A stretch of 33,139 bases of DNA from Candidatus Sericytochromatia bacterium S15B-MN24 CBMW_12 (GTDB lineage Bacteria > Cyanobacteriota > Sericytochromatia > S15B-MN24 > UBA4093). The notes below the pieces were generated by a model. That model searched no databases and was not told where the DNA came from. It saw only the letters and a list, made by a program, of their open reading frames with translations. Where the stretch lies: assembly GCA_002083825.1 (NCBI GenBank), contig DAZV01000057.1, positions 199,284 through 232,422 of the forward strand, written 5' to 3'. The translations under genes and the position numbers were made by a program. How positions within the stretch are numbered: the stretch's first letter is position 1; every line of letters starts with the position of its first letter. Of this stretch, positions 1 through 7,868 are shown piece after piece.

Positions 1-2
1 CC

Positions 3-2009
3 CCCCCCCCGAACCTCTCCCTCGTCATGCTGACCCTGCCGCCTCTGGAACGCACGGAAGCCTGGCAACTCGTCCTGGCCGAGCTGAAGACCTCGCCGGA
101 CGGACTCGACCCCTCGGCCAGGAGCTTGCTCGAGGCTGCGGCAATGCGCTCGGGAGGCAACCCGATGTTCATTCGAGAACTGCTCAATAGCTGGATCGAG
201 GGCGGAATCCTCAAGCGCATTGCAGGCCGATGGGCATCCGATCCCCAGGACGACTTTTCGCTTCCAACCAGCATCAAGGCCCTGATCGCCGCCCGCCTCG
301 ACCAAATTCCGCGCCCGCTTCGCGAGATCCTGGAGGTGGCTTCCGCCCTGGAGGGGCGCTTCTCGGCCGCCTTGCTCGGCGCGATCGTCGGCACCCCGGA
401 CGTCGAAACCATGATAGCCGAGCTCCTGCGCCGCGACCTGCTTCGCCTGGCGGAGGAGACGAGCCTGATCTTCTCTCAAAGTCTCATCCAGGAAGTCACC
501 TATCAAACCATGCTCTTGAGTCGCCGGCGCGAGCTCCACCAGCGGATCGCCTCCCTGCTCGAAGCGAGAAAGGGGGATATCGAATCGCTCGCCCGCCACT
601 ATCGGCTCGCCGAGGACGCCGAGCACGCGGTTCCCTACCTCGTTCAAGCTGCCCTTCGCGCGCAGGGGCGCGCCTCGCATTCCTCGGCCTGCCAATTCCT
701 GCGCCAGGCGCTTGCGCTCTATCCGCGCGACACCTCGCTCGCTCTCCCGCCCCGGTCCGATCTGCTGCGAAGCCTGGCCGATTCGGCGGCCGTTCTCGGG
801 CTCTACGACGAGGCCTTGAGTTCAGCTCGCTTGGCGCGCGACATGCTAGGCGACAGCTTGGCGATCGCCCAGATCGAACGCACCCTCGGAAACCTGCACG
901 AACGCCTCGGCGACTACGCCAAGGCCGCCGAGCACTACGCGGAGGCCGCCCGCCGGTCCCCCGAGGAGTCGCTCCGCAACCGCGTCCAGCTCGACCTCGC
1001 CTGGCTGGCCCTGCGGCAAGGTGACCACGATGCCTGCCTTGCGGCTTGCAGCCAGGTCCTGCGCCATGCCGAGGCGGACGTCGATGCGCTGGGAATGGCC
1101 CATAGCCTGAGAGGCGTCGCCTATGACAGGCTCGGGCGCTGGCAAGACGCGAGCTCGGCACACCGAGCGGCGCTCAACCTCCGAATCAGGCGCCGCGATC
1201 GCTTCGGCATGGCCTCCAGCCTCAATAACTGGGGCATGGCGCTCACCGAACTCGGCGACTGGCCCGAAGCCGAACGCTTGTATAACCGGAGCCTGAAGCT
1301 CTACGAGCGAATCGGCGATCCGTCCCGCGCCTCCGCGGTGCGAAACAACCTGGGCGATCTCGCGGCGCGGCGCGGCAACCTCGAAGCCGCCGAGAAGCTG
1401 CACCGGGAAGCCCTGTCGCGGCGCGAAAAGCTCGGCGATCGCTTCGGCGTTGGAGCTTCACACTGCGCCCTCGGCTGGGTTATCGCCCTGAAGGGAGACC
1501 TGGATGAAGGAGGGAAGCTGATTAGGGATGGGGTGGCCATCCTGGAGGCCATCGGGGAACGTGAACTCCTGGCCGAAGCTTACCAGGCGCTGGGGCGAAT
1601 CGCCCTCGAGGGCCGCCGCTACCCCGAAGCGGAGGCCCGACTGGCCAAGGCGCTCGGCCTTTCGCACTTCGATCGCAATCCGCTTCAGCGTGCCATCGTT
1701 CACCGTCTGAGAGGGCAGCTTCGTCTGGAACTGGGGGACATGGCCGGCGCGCGGGACGAGATCATGGAGGCCGCTCGCATGCTCGAGGGCCTCTCGCATC
1801 CGCTGGAACGGGCCAGGACCCAGGTCCTGCGCTCGCGCTTGCTGCGGGCCGAAGGGCGCTGCGCCGAAGCGACGGCCATGCTCTCGATGGCCCTCATGAC
1901 CTTCGAACGGCTCGGAGCGCACCGGGATCGGGCCCTGGCGAGCCTCGAGGACTCGCCCCCAGATCCTTTGGGCGGATTCGCCGAAGCCCCCGGAGGGCTC
2001 GCTCGCTAG
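3..2009 (+). CDS. AAA-type regulatory ATPase with TPR repeats, C-terminal part (5' end outside window)
   Basis: The frame is open to the left edge, so the first ATG (27) is probably internal and the protein is truncated by the window. The first ~190 visible residues look like the end of an AAA_16/STAND-type ATPase, as in cyclase- or kinase-linked 'predicted ATPases'. Marks are a GGNPMFIRELL stretch near residue 50 and an ALIAARLDQIP stretch near residue 95. From about residue 195 to the end the chain is helical with repeated A-x-x-Y-x-x-A/L patterns, that is about ten TPR units (for example ALTELGDWPEAERLYNRSL). Proteins of this build normally have a sensor, cyclase or kinase domain and the Walker A motif upstream, which cannot be seen here. 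The role is probably signal transduction through TPR protein contacts. A short GGGAC-TGAG-GTCCC hairpin follows the stop at 2017-2030, but it lacks a T-run. Confidence 0.8.
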   Translation, partial: PPPNLSLVMLTLPPLERTEAWQLVLAELKTSPDGLDPSARSLLEAAAMRSGGNPMFIRELLNSWIEGGILKRIAGRWASDPQDDFSLPTSIKALIAARLDQIPRPLREILEVASALEGRFSAALLGAIVGTPDVETMIAELLRRDLLRLAEETSLIFSQSLIQEVTYQTMLLSRRRELHQRIASLLEARKGDIESLARHYRLAEDAEHAVPYLVQAALRAQGRASHSSACQFLRQALALYPRDTSLALPPRSDLLRSLADSAAVLGLYDEALSSARLARDMLGDSLAIAQIERTLGNLHERLGDYAKAAEHYAEAARRSPEESLRNRVQLDLAWLALRQGDHDACLAACSQVLRHAEADVDALGMAHSLRGVAYDRLGRWQDASSAHRAALNLRIRRRDRFGMASSLNNWGMALTELGDWPEAERLYNRSLKLYERIGDPSRASAVRNNLGDLAARRGNLEAAEKLHREALSRREKLGDRFGVGASHCALGWVIALKGDLDEGGKLIRDGVAILEAIGERELLAEAYQALGRIALEGRRYPEAEARLAKALGLSHFDRNPLQRAIVHRLRGQLRLELGDMAGARDEIMEAARMLEGLSHPLERARTQVLRSRLLRAEGRCAEATAMLSMALMTFERLGAHRDRALASLEDSPPDPLGGFAEAPGGLAR

Positions 2010-2084
2010 GATGAAGGGGACTGAGGTCCCGGGTTCCCGAATCGCGTCAGGCCGCCTCCTGCTTGCCAGAGACGAGGGTGATCC

Positions 2085-4247
2085 ATGAAGGACCGTATCG
2101 ACTCACGCCGATTGCTCATCACCCTCGTCCTGCTCGTGGGGCTCACGGGCTGTCCCTGGCCCTGGGGAGCGCCACCGCAGACCCCCGCCCCGCTCCGGGG
2201 ACAGGTCTTCCAGGATGGCAAGCCGGCCAGGGGCGTCACGGTCAGGGCCACCTTCACCAATGCCACCCCCTTCACCAACGCGACCCCCCTCTCGGTCGCC
2301 GCGGTCGCCGAGACTCCGGTTTCCACCCAGGTACAGACGGACGCTCAGGGGCGCTTCGCCTTCGATCATCCACCCGAGGGCGATCTCAACCTGGAGGCCG
2401 TCAAGGACGATCGCTACAAGGCAATCCTCATGGGCATCGCCGTTCGTCCCAACGCCCAGACCGACGTTGGCAGACTCGATCTCCGGCCGACCGGTCATAT
2501 CGTGGGCAGGGTGACGGCTCCCGAGGCTCCCCAGGTCACGGAGTTCACCGGCACCGACGTCTACATTCCGGGGACCAGCTACGTCGCCAAGACCGATCAG
2601 AACGGCCGGTTCCGGATCTCCAACGTGGCGGCGGGGTCATTTCGCTTGCTGGCGGAAAACCGCTACCTCGGGCGGGGCGAAATCCCCGGCGTGGTCGTCG
2701 TCTCGGACCAGGAGGCAAGCGTGGGTGACGTCGCGCTCACCCTCAAGGTCCCGAGCATCGATCAGCTCGACCAGGGCAACGGGGCTCCGGGGGCCTGGGT
2801 TCGCATCGCGGGTCAGAATTTCGGGGCCACCGAGGGCATTCCGGTCGAAGTGACCTTCAACGGCATCGAGGCCGTGGAGGTCGAGCGCGAGTCCAACACC
2901 GTGATCCGCGCCAAGGTCCCGCTCTTGGCGACCACCGGACCGGTCACGGTCAAGGTGGGGCTGATACCGAGCGTCAGCCCGATCCAGTTCAAGGTGGTCA
3001 AGCGGCTGGAATTGGAAACTGCCACTCCGGTCATTCTTCGGCGAGACGACACCCTGCAGTTTGCCGTGAAGGCCTTCGATGCGTCGGATGCCGCGATTTC
3101 CGACCCCAAGGTGAACTGGTCCACGGAGGTAGGCTCGGTGGGAACCCTCAGCGCCGGAGGGTTATTCACCGCGCAAGCATACGGTCAGACCATGATCACG
3201 GCGACGAGCGGAGACGAGGCGGTCCAGAGCGCGAGCCCCGTCTATGTATCGCCGCTCATCGAGGGCCTACGAAGCCTGGAGACCTCGGCGATCGCCGTCG
3301 AAGGCCCCCGCATGGCCGAGGGGAACGGAGACGTCCTGGCGGTCTGGGTGACCTACGATTCGTCTCAGGCCACGTTTCGACTCGCCGGCCATCTCATCAA
3401 GAGCGGCGGCGGCGGCGGGCCCGTGAATCTCTCGGGGCTCGGAGCCTTCGCCAGCCATCCGCGCCCGGCCGTATCCTGGACGGGGCAGCGCTTCGAGATG
3501 GCCTTCGCCGCCGAGGGAAGCCTCAAGGTCCAGGCGATCGATCCGATCAACGGAGCGACTATCGGGGGGCCTTTGTCGCTGCTTTCCGCCGGGGAGGTGC
3601 TAGGGCTCAGCCTGTACCAAGGAGGGGCGACGCGACTCTTGAGCTGGATCGATGCGAACCAGCGGGTCTACGCGACCAGCGGGGGGGCCGCGGTCCTGCT
3701 CTCGGCCAATAACGGCGCGATTCGCGGCTCGCTGAGCACCGCCTTCGACGGGAGCAACTTCTGGCTAGCCTGGCAGGAGGGACAGCAGGTCATGGCCACG
3801 CGCTGGCAACTCTCCAGCCAGCCCTCCGCCACTCCCATCGCCGCGGGGCCGGAGCAAGGCCGACCGGTCCTTGCCGGCAAGTCGGGCGCCGTGATGGCCG
3901 TTTGGCAGGAGGGCGACACCACCGCGTCGGATCTCGTGGTCGCGCGCACGGCGGGCGGGAGCTTCGGGGCGCCGAGCCTCCTCGGTCGGGAGGGGGGGCA
4001 GAGTCATCCGAGCGTGATGGCGCAAGGCGACGGCTTCTGGGTGGTCTGGCGGGAGCCGAGCGGGATTTTCGTCCGCAAGCTGAGTGATCTGGGGCTTCCC
4101 GTGACGGAGGCCTACGCGTTGAGGGTCGGAGCATTGAACTTGCATGAGCCGGGAATCATCCCCAGCGGAAGCGGCGGCCTGGTGACTTGGGGGATTGCGG
4201 GCAGCGAAGGGTTGTTCAGTCTTTTCGGGCAGCGCTTCTTGCCGTGA
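2085..4247 (+). CDS. Large surface lipoprotein with carboxypeptidase-regulatory-like, IPT/TIG and Ig-like domains
   Basis: The 720-aa product starts with a lipoprotein signal peptide: charged n-region, hydrophobic residues 10-21, lipobox LTGC with Cys23. Residues ~35-125 and ~130-215 look like two carboxypeptidase-regulatory-like beta-sandwiches (PLRGQVFQDGKPARGVTV; HIVGRVTAPEAPQ). Residues ~222-305 form an IPT/TIG domain (PSIDQLDQGNGAPGAWVRI, GQNFG). Residues ~310-390 resemble a bacterial Ig-like (Big_2) domain (GSVGTLSAGGLFTAQAYG). The last 330 residues contain repeated W-containing strands (VLAVWVTYD, AVMAVWQEGD, GFWVVWREP), suggesting a beta-propeller-like or repeated beta fold. No catalytic motif is seen, so a structural or ligand-binding envelope role is inferred. 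The start is supported by GACGAGGGTGAT just upstream. The gene is convergent with the next one and they share a strong palindromic terminator. Confidence 0.8.
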   Translation: MKDRIDSRRLLITLVLLVGLTGCPWPWGAPPQTPAPLRGQVFQDGKPARGVTVRATFTNATPFTNATPLSVAAVAETPVSTQVQTDAQGRFAFDHPPEGDLNLEAVKDDRYKAILMGIAVRPNAQTDVGRLDLRPTGHIVGRVTAPEAPQVTEFTGTDVYIPGTSYVAKTDQNGRFRISNVAAGSFRLLAENRYLGRGEIPGVVVVSDQEASVGDVALTLKVPSIDQLDQGNGAPGAWVRIAGQNFGATEGIPVEVTFNGIEAVEVERESNTVIRAKVPLLATTGPVTVKVGLIPSVSPIQFKVVKRLELETATPVILRRDDTLQFAVKAFDASDAAISDPKVNWSTEVGSVGTLSAGGLFTAQAYGQTMITATSGDEAVQSASPVYVSPLIEGLRSLETSAIAVEGPRMAEGNGDVLAVWVTYDSSQATFRLAGHLIKSGGGGGPVNLSGLGAFASHPRPAVSWTGQRFEMAFAAEGSLKVQAIDPINGATIGGPLSLLSAGEVLGLSLYQGGATRLLSWIDANQRVYATSGGAAVLLSANNGAIRGSLSTAFDGSNFWLAWQEGQQVMATRWQLSSQPSATPIAAGPEQGRPVLAGKSGAVMAVWQEGDTTASDLVVARTAGGSFGAPSLLGREGGQSHPSVMAQGDGFWVVWREPSGIFVRKLSDLGLPVTEAYALRVGALNLHEPGIIPSGSGGLVTWGIAGSEGLFSLFGQRFLP
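2253..2288 (+). repeat. 18-bp imperfect tandem duplication inside lipoprotein gene
   Basis: Two 18-bp units (2253-2270 and 2271-2288) encode FTNATP twice in a row. They differ at only two positions, both synonymous (AAT/AAC, GCC/GCG). This looks like a fixed slippage duplication in the first beta domain. Confidence 0.75.
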
Positions 4248-4274
4248 GGAGCTGCACGGATCTCCCAAGCAAAA

Positions 4275-4306
4275 GGCGCGTGGGGGGCAATTGCCCCCCA
4301 CGCGCC
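4275..4306. terminator. Perfect 32-nt palindrome, probable bidirectional terminator
   Basis: The arm ggcgcgtggggggcaa is followed directly by its exact reverse complement, giving up to a 16-bp stem. It lies between two convergent genes (stops at 4247 and 4322). On the minus strand the hairpin is followed by TTTTGCTT, a typical intrinsic-terminator tail. On the plus strand the tail (CTACTCGATTGTTGCTT) is less U-rich, so termination is probably stronger for the minus-strand gene. Confidence 0.85.
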
Positions 4307-4321
4307 CTACTCGATTGTTGC

Positions 4322-5110
4322 TTAGATGCCGAAGAGGCCGCGAAGCTCGTCGATGCTCTTGGTGCCGAAGCTGGCGCCGAAGTTGACAAGGGTCGCGTTG
4401 GCGCCCAGGCCGAAGGGGTTGAGGTCGAGGTTGCCGCTGACCAGACCGGCGTCGACGGTGAGGTTGGGGGTGAAGGCCACCCTGACGCCGCCCTGGATGG
4501 CGTTGGTGATGGCGCCGGTGCTGGCGATGCCGAGCCTGTCGCCGACGAAGAGGCGCCACTTGGAGTTGAGTTCACGCTCGTAGCCGATGTTGGTGCCGAT
4601 GTTCGAGCCCGCGGCGGTCGAGCGGAAGTTGGGGGCGACGTGGACGGCCGACTTGCCCATCCAGAAGGAGAGGGGGACTCCGAGATCGAGGGTGGTGGAG
4701 GCGGAGCCGCCCACGAAGGCGAGGCTGAGGCCGCCGTCGACGGCAACGCTCATGGTGTCGGACTTCATGAAGACGTACTTGGCGCCGAGGCCGGCGTTGA
4801 GACCGCCGGTGATGCCGGTGGTGGGGGCCAGGATCAGGCCGGGGTTCCAGAAGGCGTTGCCGTCGAGCTCGAGGTTCTCCATGAAGCCGTGCTCGAAGTT
4901 GACGCCACCGGCGTTGATGCCGAAGATGACGGAGCCGGGGGTCAGGACCTGAGCGCGCTCGGTGCCGGCGATGCTCGAAGGACGGACACCCGAGTCGGTC
5001 ATGGCGCCGACGGTAGCGGCCTTGGGCGCGGTGGTCCGCATCTGGGCCGAAGCGGGGAGCGCGGTGAGGGCGACGGTGGCGGCCATGGCCAGCAGGGCGA
5101 GGTGACGCAT
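4322..5110 (-). CDS. Exported protein, probable outer-membrane beta-barrel
   Basis: The 262-aa product has a clear Sec signal peptide (hydrophobic ALLAMAATVALTALP, cleavage near ASA-QM at residue 22/23). The mature part is Gly- and aromatic-rich with alternating hydrophobic strands (GSVIFGINAGGVNFEHGF, NAGLGAKYVFMK, GGVRVAFTPNLTVDAGL), the usual look of a small OM barrel. No specific family is recognised with confidence. It may be structural or porin-like. The start is well supported by AGGAGG seven bases before the ATG. An upstream sigma-70-like promoter (5166-5195) and a downstream palindromic terminator make it a self-contained transcription unit. Divergent from the zinc-ribbon protein gene. 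Confidence 0.75.
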   Translation of the reverse strand: MRHLALLAMAATVALTALPASAQMRTTAPKAATVGAMTDSGVRPSSIAGTERAQVLTPGSVIFGINAGGVNFEHGFMENLELDGNAFWNPGLILAPTTGITGGLNAGLGAKYVFMKSDTMSVAVDGGLSLAFVGGSASTTLDLGVPLSFWMGKSAVHVAPNFRSTAAGSNIGTNIGYERELNSKWRLFVGDRLGIASTGAITNAIQGGVRVAFTPNLTVDAGLVSGNLDLNPFGLGANATLVNFGASFGTKSIDELRGLFGI

Positions 5111-5165
5111 ATGGAATCCTCCTAGTACAAATCGTGATGCAGCGTGATAAGCAGCTCAGGACGAT

Positions 5166-5195
5166 AGTATACCCCCAGGCAAGGGTCTTTGTCAC
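5166..5195 (-). promoter_or_regulatory. Sigma-70-like promoter for the barrel-protein gene
   Basis: Read on the minus strand there is GTGACA (5195-5190), an 18-nt spacer and TATACT (5171-5166). The -35 matches TTGACA at 5 of 6 bases and the -10 matches TATAAT at 5 of 6. The predicted transcript has a leader of about 50 nt containing the AGGAGG ribosome binding site. Confidence 0.65.
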
Positions 5196-5225
5196 ATTAT
5201 CCAGCGCCTTCGCAAGGATTGGACC

Positions 5226-5254
5226 TTGTGGGTTTACGATTCGTTAAGTATGAT
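5226..5254 (+). promoter_or_regulatory. Candidate promoter for leader ORF and zinc-ribbon gene
   Basis: TTGTGG (5226-5231), a 17-nt spacer and TATGAT (5249-5254) lie in an AT-richer stretch between divergent genes. GTTAAG directly precedes the -10. The -35 matches only partly, so confidence is moderate. Confidence 0.45.
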
Positions 5255-5289
5255 TTCGCTGTTGCCGGTACCGCGAGGAGGTGCCCCCC

Positions 5290-5382
5290 ATGACCCCCAT
5301 CCGCCCCTTGATCCCCCTCAATTTCAGACCTCGCCGCCCCCGTCGGATCCCGCCCGAGGCCCAGGGGATCGCCGATGCATGA
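5290..5382 (+). CDS. 30-aa Arg/Pro-rich leader ORF, possibly translationally coupled
   Basis: The ATG at 5290 is preceded by GAGGAGG (5276-5282), the best ribosome binding site in this intergenic region. The 30-codon ORF encodes a product rich in Pro and Arg (MTPIRPLIPLNF..., then RPRRPRRIPP). Its TGA (5380-5382) lies eight bases into the next gene, overlapping at GATGCATGA, so ribosomes ending here could re-initiate at the ATG at 5375. Nothing homologous is recognised. It could be a regulatory leader peptide or a chance ORF, and the strong SD plus overlap favour real translation. Confidence 0.45.
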   Translation: MTPIRPLIPLNFRPRRPRRIPPEAQGIADA

Positions 5383-6274
5383 GGATGGGGAACGGGCCAG
5401 GGAGCCCGGGGACATTCGGCGCGGCTCGAGGGTCGAACGCGGGGGGGTGGTACTACTTTGCGCTCGTTGTGGCTCGCGCGGGGGGGACGGGGACCGTTTT
5501 TGTCGGGCGTGCGGGCAGGGGCTGATCGTTCCGCCGACGGAGGCTTGTCTCGCATGCGGGGTGACGGGGCTCGGGACAGGCCGGAAATGTCCGGCCTGCG
5601 GGGCGGGTCGGCAACGTTTGTTTTCGCATTTTTCCGCGGTTTTGGCGCGTCTTGCCGTGATGGCGGGACTGCTTGCGCTCTTGGCGGTGGTGGTGACGTT
5701 CATCCCCGTCGCTCGCGGCCAGGGGGATGCGACGTTGGCGGGAGTGGCGGTCGGCGCGGGGCCCGGGGAGGTCGAGCGCCTGCTGGGGCCGCCCGAGGAT
5801 CGGGGTTCGGAGGTCTTCTGGCAAGGGCGTGACGGGCGAAACCACAACATGATCCAGTGGCAGTACGGTCTCGACGAGACCCGGATAGCCGATCTGACGG
5901 TGACGTTCATCGACGGGCGGGTGCATCAGGTGGGGGCACTCGCGGGAAACTGGCAAACCAGCGAGGGGCTGATGATCGGCGATCGCCTCCACAAGGCCGA
6001 GCGTCTCTACGGCACGGCGATCGAGGATCTGCCCATCGAGGGGTTGACCCCGCATCGCTACATCCGGGGAAGCGTGGTCATCCGGGTGATCACCGAGGCA
6101 CCTTCCGAGGAGATCCTGGCCATCGGGGTGGAATCCCCCAGGCAGACTTCGTTCGACGCGGCCGACTCCTCCGCGGGGAAGGCCTGGGAGCATCCGCCTC
6201 TGCCCAAAGGCGAGGCGCCGGATTCCCCCTCACGGGAGGAAGAATTGATTTTGCCCCGCCAGCGCTATTACTGA
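5375..6274 (+). CDS. Double zinc-ribbon membrane protein with SmpA/BamE-like C-terminal domain
   Basis: The 299-aa product carries two zinc ribbons: Cys29/32 with Cys43/46 (CARC...CRAC) and Cys58/61 with Cys72/75 (CLAC...CPAC). One hydrophobic membrane segment follows at ~87-111. The ribbons should lie on one side of the membrane and the C-terminal half on the other. Residues ~120-215 (GEVERLLGPPEDR, IQWQYG, DLTVTFIDGRVHQV) resemble the SmpA/OmlA (BamE-like) fold, in which a lone 'lLGxP' helix is followed by a small sheet. The final ~50 residues are polar and probably disordered. The start is the only ATG available after an in-frame stop at 5291-5293 and has AGGGGAT upstream. Function unknown; a zinc-sensing or scaffold role in the envelope is inference. 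Confidence 0.7.
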   Translation: MHEDGERAREPGDIRRGSRVERGGVVLLCARCGSRGGDGDRFCRACGQGLIVPPTEACLACGVTGLGTGRKCPACGAGRQRLFSHFSAVLARLAVMAGLLALLAVVVTFIPVARGQGDATLAGVAVGAGPGEVERLLGPPEDRGSEVFWQGRDGRNHNMIQWQYGLDETRIADLTVTFIDGRVHQVGALAGNWQTSEGLMIGDRLHKAERLYGTAIEDLPIEGLTPHRYIRGSVVIRVITEAPSEEILAIGVESPRQTSFDAADSSAGKAWEHPPLPKGEAPDSPSREEELILPRQRYY

Positions 6275-6389
6275 GCCGATTTCCGCTGACGTTTCGCCAG
6301 AGACACGCAAGAAGTTGCATGGCGCGACGGATAACCAACGGGAGGACCATCGGGAGTACCGATGACTCACGTTCCAGCGGAGGGATTTC

Positions 6390-7235
6390 ATGCGTTCCAT
6401 GCGGGTCATGGTGGCCACGACCTTGATGTTGAGTGTTTTCGGCGGGGTCGTCAGCGGCTGCGGGCGGGTTCCTGCGTCGCTCAAGTCCGAGACGTCTCAG
6501 GAAGCTCCGGTCGACGAGCCCGATCTCGATCCCGATCCGGTCGATGACCCTTCATGGGGCGGGCCGGCCGATCCTGCGCTGCCCAACGTACCGGTGGTGT
6601 CGGGCCCCGAGCCCTGGCCCAGTCCGTTGCCGAATCGCGTCTGGCCCCCCTTGGTCTGGAAGCCCCTTCCCAACCAGACGCCGATTCCCTCGTCGAACAT
6701 TCCCATGCCTCAGCCCGTCGTGAACCCGCCGGCGCCGACCCCGACCCCGGTCCCGCCACCGCCCCCGAGCGATCCCCCCGCCGGCTGGCAGCCGTCCACT
6801 GCCGACGACTTCTACGCCACCCTGCGAAAGTTCGGCTACAACGGGTCCCGCGATCAAGCCTTCGCGTCAGTCCGGCGCTACGTCGGCATCGAACGCGACG
6901 TCTGGTCGCCCCGTTCCGCCAAGCAACTGGACGCCAAGTGGCGCAAGGCGCGCACCTACATGGATCCCGCCCCCATCGCCCTCGCCTACTACGACGCCCA
7001 GGCGAAAGCCTTCGCGCGCCGCGACAATGCCTACTACGTCCGAACCGACTACTCCTTCCGCCAGGGATCGGATCTGATCGTCATCAAGGCCGATCCCCGC
7101 ACCCGCGAGTCCCTCGCCTTCAACCTGAAGGGCGAGATGACCTACTTCACCCAGCTTCGCCCCATGCTCGGAACGCCGGGCATCTACTACCGACACGCCA
7201 TCCTCGTCCCGCGCGAGGTCTACCTTCCCCGCTGA
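6390..7235 (+). CDS. Proline-rich lipoprotein, function unknown
   Basis: The 281-aa product has a lipoprotein signal peptide ending VVSGC (Cys24). A long acidic then proline-rich linker follows (~35-135, with PTPTPVPPPPP). The compact C-terminal domain (~140-281) is rich in Tyr and Arg (DDFYATLRKFGYNGSRDQA, YYDAQAKAFARRDNAYYVRTD). The linker would let the folded domain extend away from the membrane anchor. No family recognised. The start is supported by GGAGGG before ATG 6390; a second ATG three codons later could also serve. It ends 10 bp from a convergent gene with no obvious terminator between them. Confidence 0.7.
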   Translation: MRSMRVMVATTLMLSVFGGVVSGCGRVPASLKSETSQEAPVDEPDLDPDPVDDPSWGGPADPALPNVPVVSGPEPWPSPLPNRVWPPLVWKPLPNQTPIPSSNIPMPQPVVNPPAPTPTPVPPPPPSDPPAGWQPSTADDFYATLRKFGYNGSRDQAFASVRRYVGIERDVWSPRSAKQLDAKWRKARTYMDPAPIALAYYDAQAKAFARRDNAYYVRTDYSFRQGSDLIVIKADPRTRESLAFNLKGEMTYFTQLRPMLGTPGIYYRHAILVPREVYLPR

Positions 7236-7245
7236 TGCCCGCGCG

Positions 7246-7671
7246 TCAGTCCAGGAGCCATTCAGGAGTCTCCCCGAAGGTCGAGGTCAGGACCTCGGTG
7301 AAATCGATGATGTACTCGTCCTGCAGATTCCCCTGTGTCGACGGGTCCAGCACCGCCTCCTGCACGTCGATGGACTGGTAGGAGAGCGCTAGCCCCTGAA
7401 GCTCCTCTTGCGTCGTCAGCTCGACGATGTCCGCCGGGGCCACGTCGTAGGAAAAGATGAAGGCCCGCGCCAGATCCTGGCTCGTGAAGAGCACCCCGAG
7501 CGTCGAGCCGTCCGGAAGCGCCAGCAACGTCAGCGACTCGTCATCCCCGAGCACTGCGAACAGCTGGTTGACTTCCACCGTGGTCTCCGGCGTGGTGTCC
7601 GCCGGTTCGGACGTCGTGCCATCCCGCCTCTGGCTTTTGTCGTTCGTGTTTTCGTTCATGTTGTCGTTCAT
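7246..7671 (-). CDS. Small acidic protein, possibly SseB-like
   Basis: The 141-aa product starts with a low-complexity Asn/Asp/Thr-rich segment (1-33). An acidic globular domain follows, with the pattern LTLLALPDGSTLGVLFTSQD and a following ARAFIFSYD. That pattern resembles the SseB N-terminal domain (value, G, FTS, helix), but the match is by eye only. It is cytoplasmic, with no signal peptide or membrane segment. GGAGGTGG lies a suitable distance before the ATG; a second ATG four codons in is an alternative. A 15-bp inverted repeat lies ~55 bp upstream. Confidence 0.6.
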   Translation of the reverse strand: MNDNMNENTNDKSQRRDGTTSEPADTTPETTVEVNQLFAVLGDDESLTLLALPDGSTLGVLFTSQDLARAFIFSYDVAPADIVELTTQEELQGLALSYQSIDVQEAVLDPSTQGNLQDEYIIDFTEVLTSTFGETPEWLLD

Positions 7672-7723
7672 GCGGCCACCTCCTGCCTCCGACTACCCGA
7701 TGCCAGTGTGCATCGCCAAGCCG

Positions 7724-7738
7724 GATTAGTCACTAATC
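7724..7738. promoter_or_regulatory. Inverted repeat, candidate operator between divergent genes
   Basis: GATTAGT-C-ACTAATC is a perfect 7-bp inverted repeat with a one-base centre. It lies in the only AT-rich part of the intergenic region between the SseB-like gene (minus) and the radical SAM gene (plus). The size and symmetry fit a dimeric regulator site. It has no T-run and is too short for a terminator. Confidence 0.4.
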
Positions 7739-7868
7739 AAGCAGGCCTTGGGCGCCGGTACCCGCGCGAACGCTCCGGCTATCCCCGTCTCAAACTCCTT
7801 GCCGGGTGGAAATACCCTGAAACCCCCCTTCGGCGTGGTAAACTGACATGGTCCCCAGGAGGTGCGCC

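Noticed and set aside
4187..5125. 312-aa plus-strand ORF rich in Gly/Ala/Asp/Val
   Set aside because: Antisense to the barrel-protein gene, which has a signal peptide, RBS, promoter and terminator.
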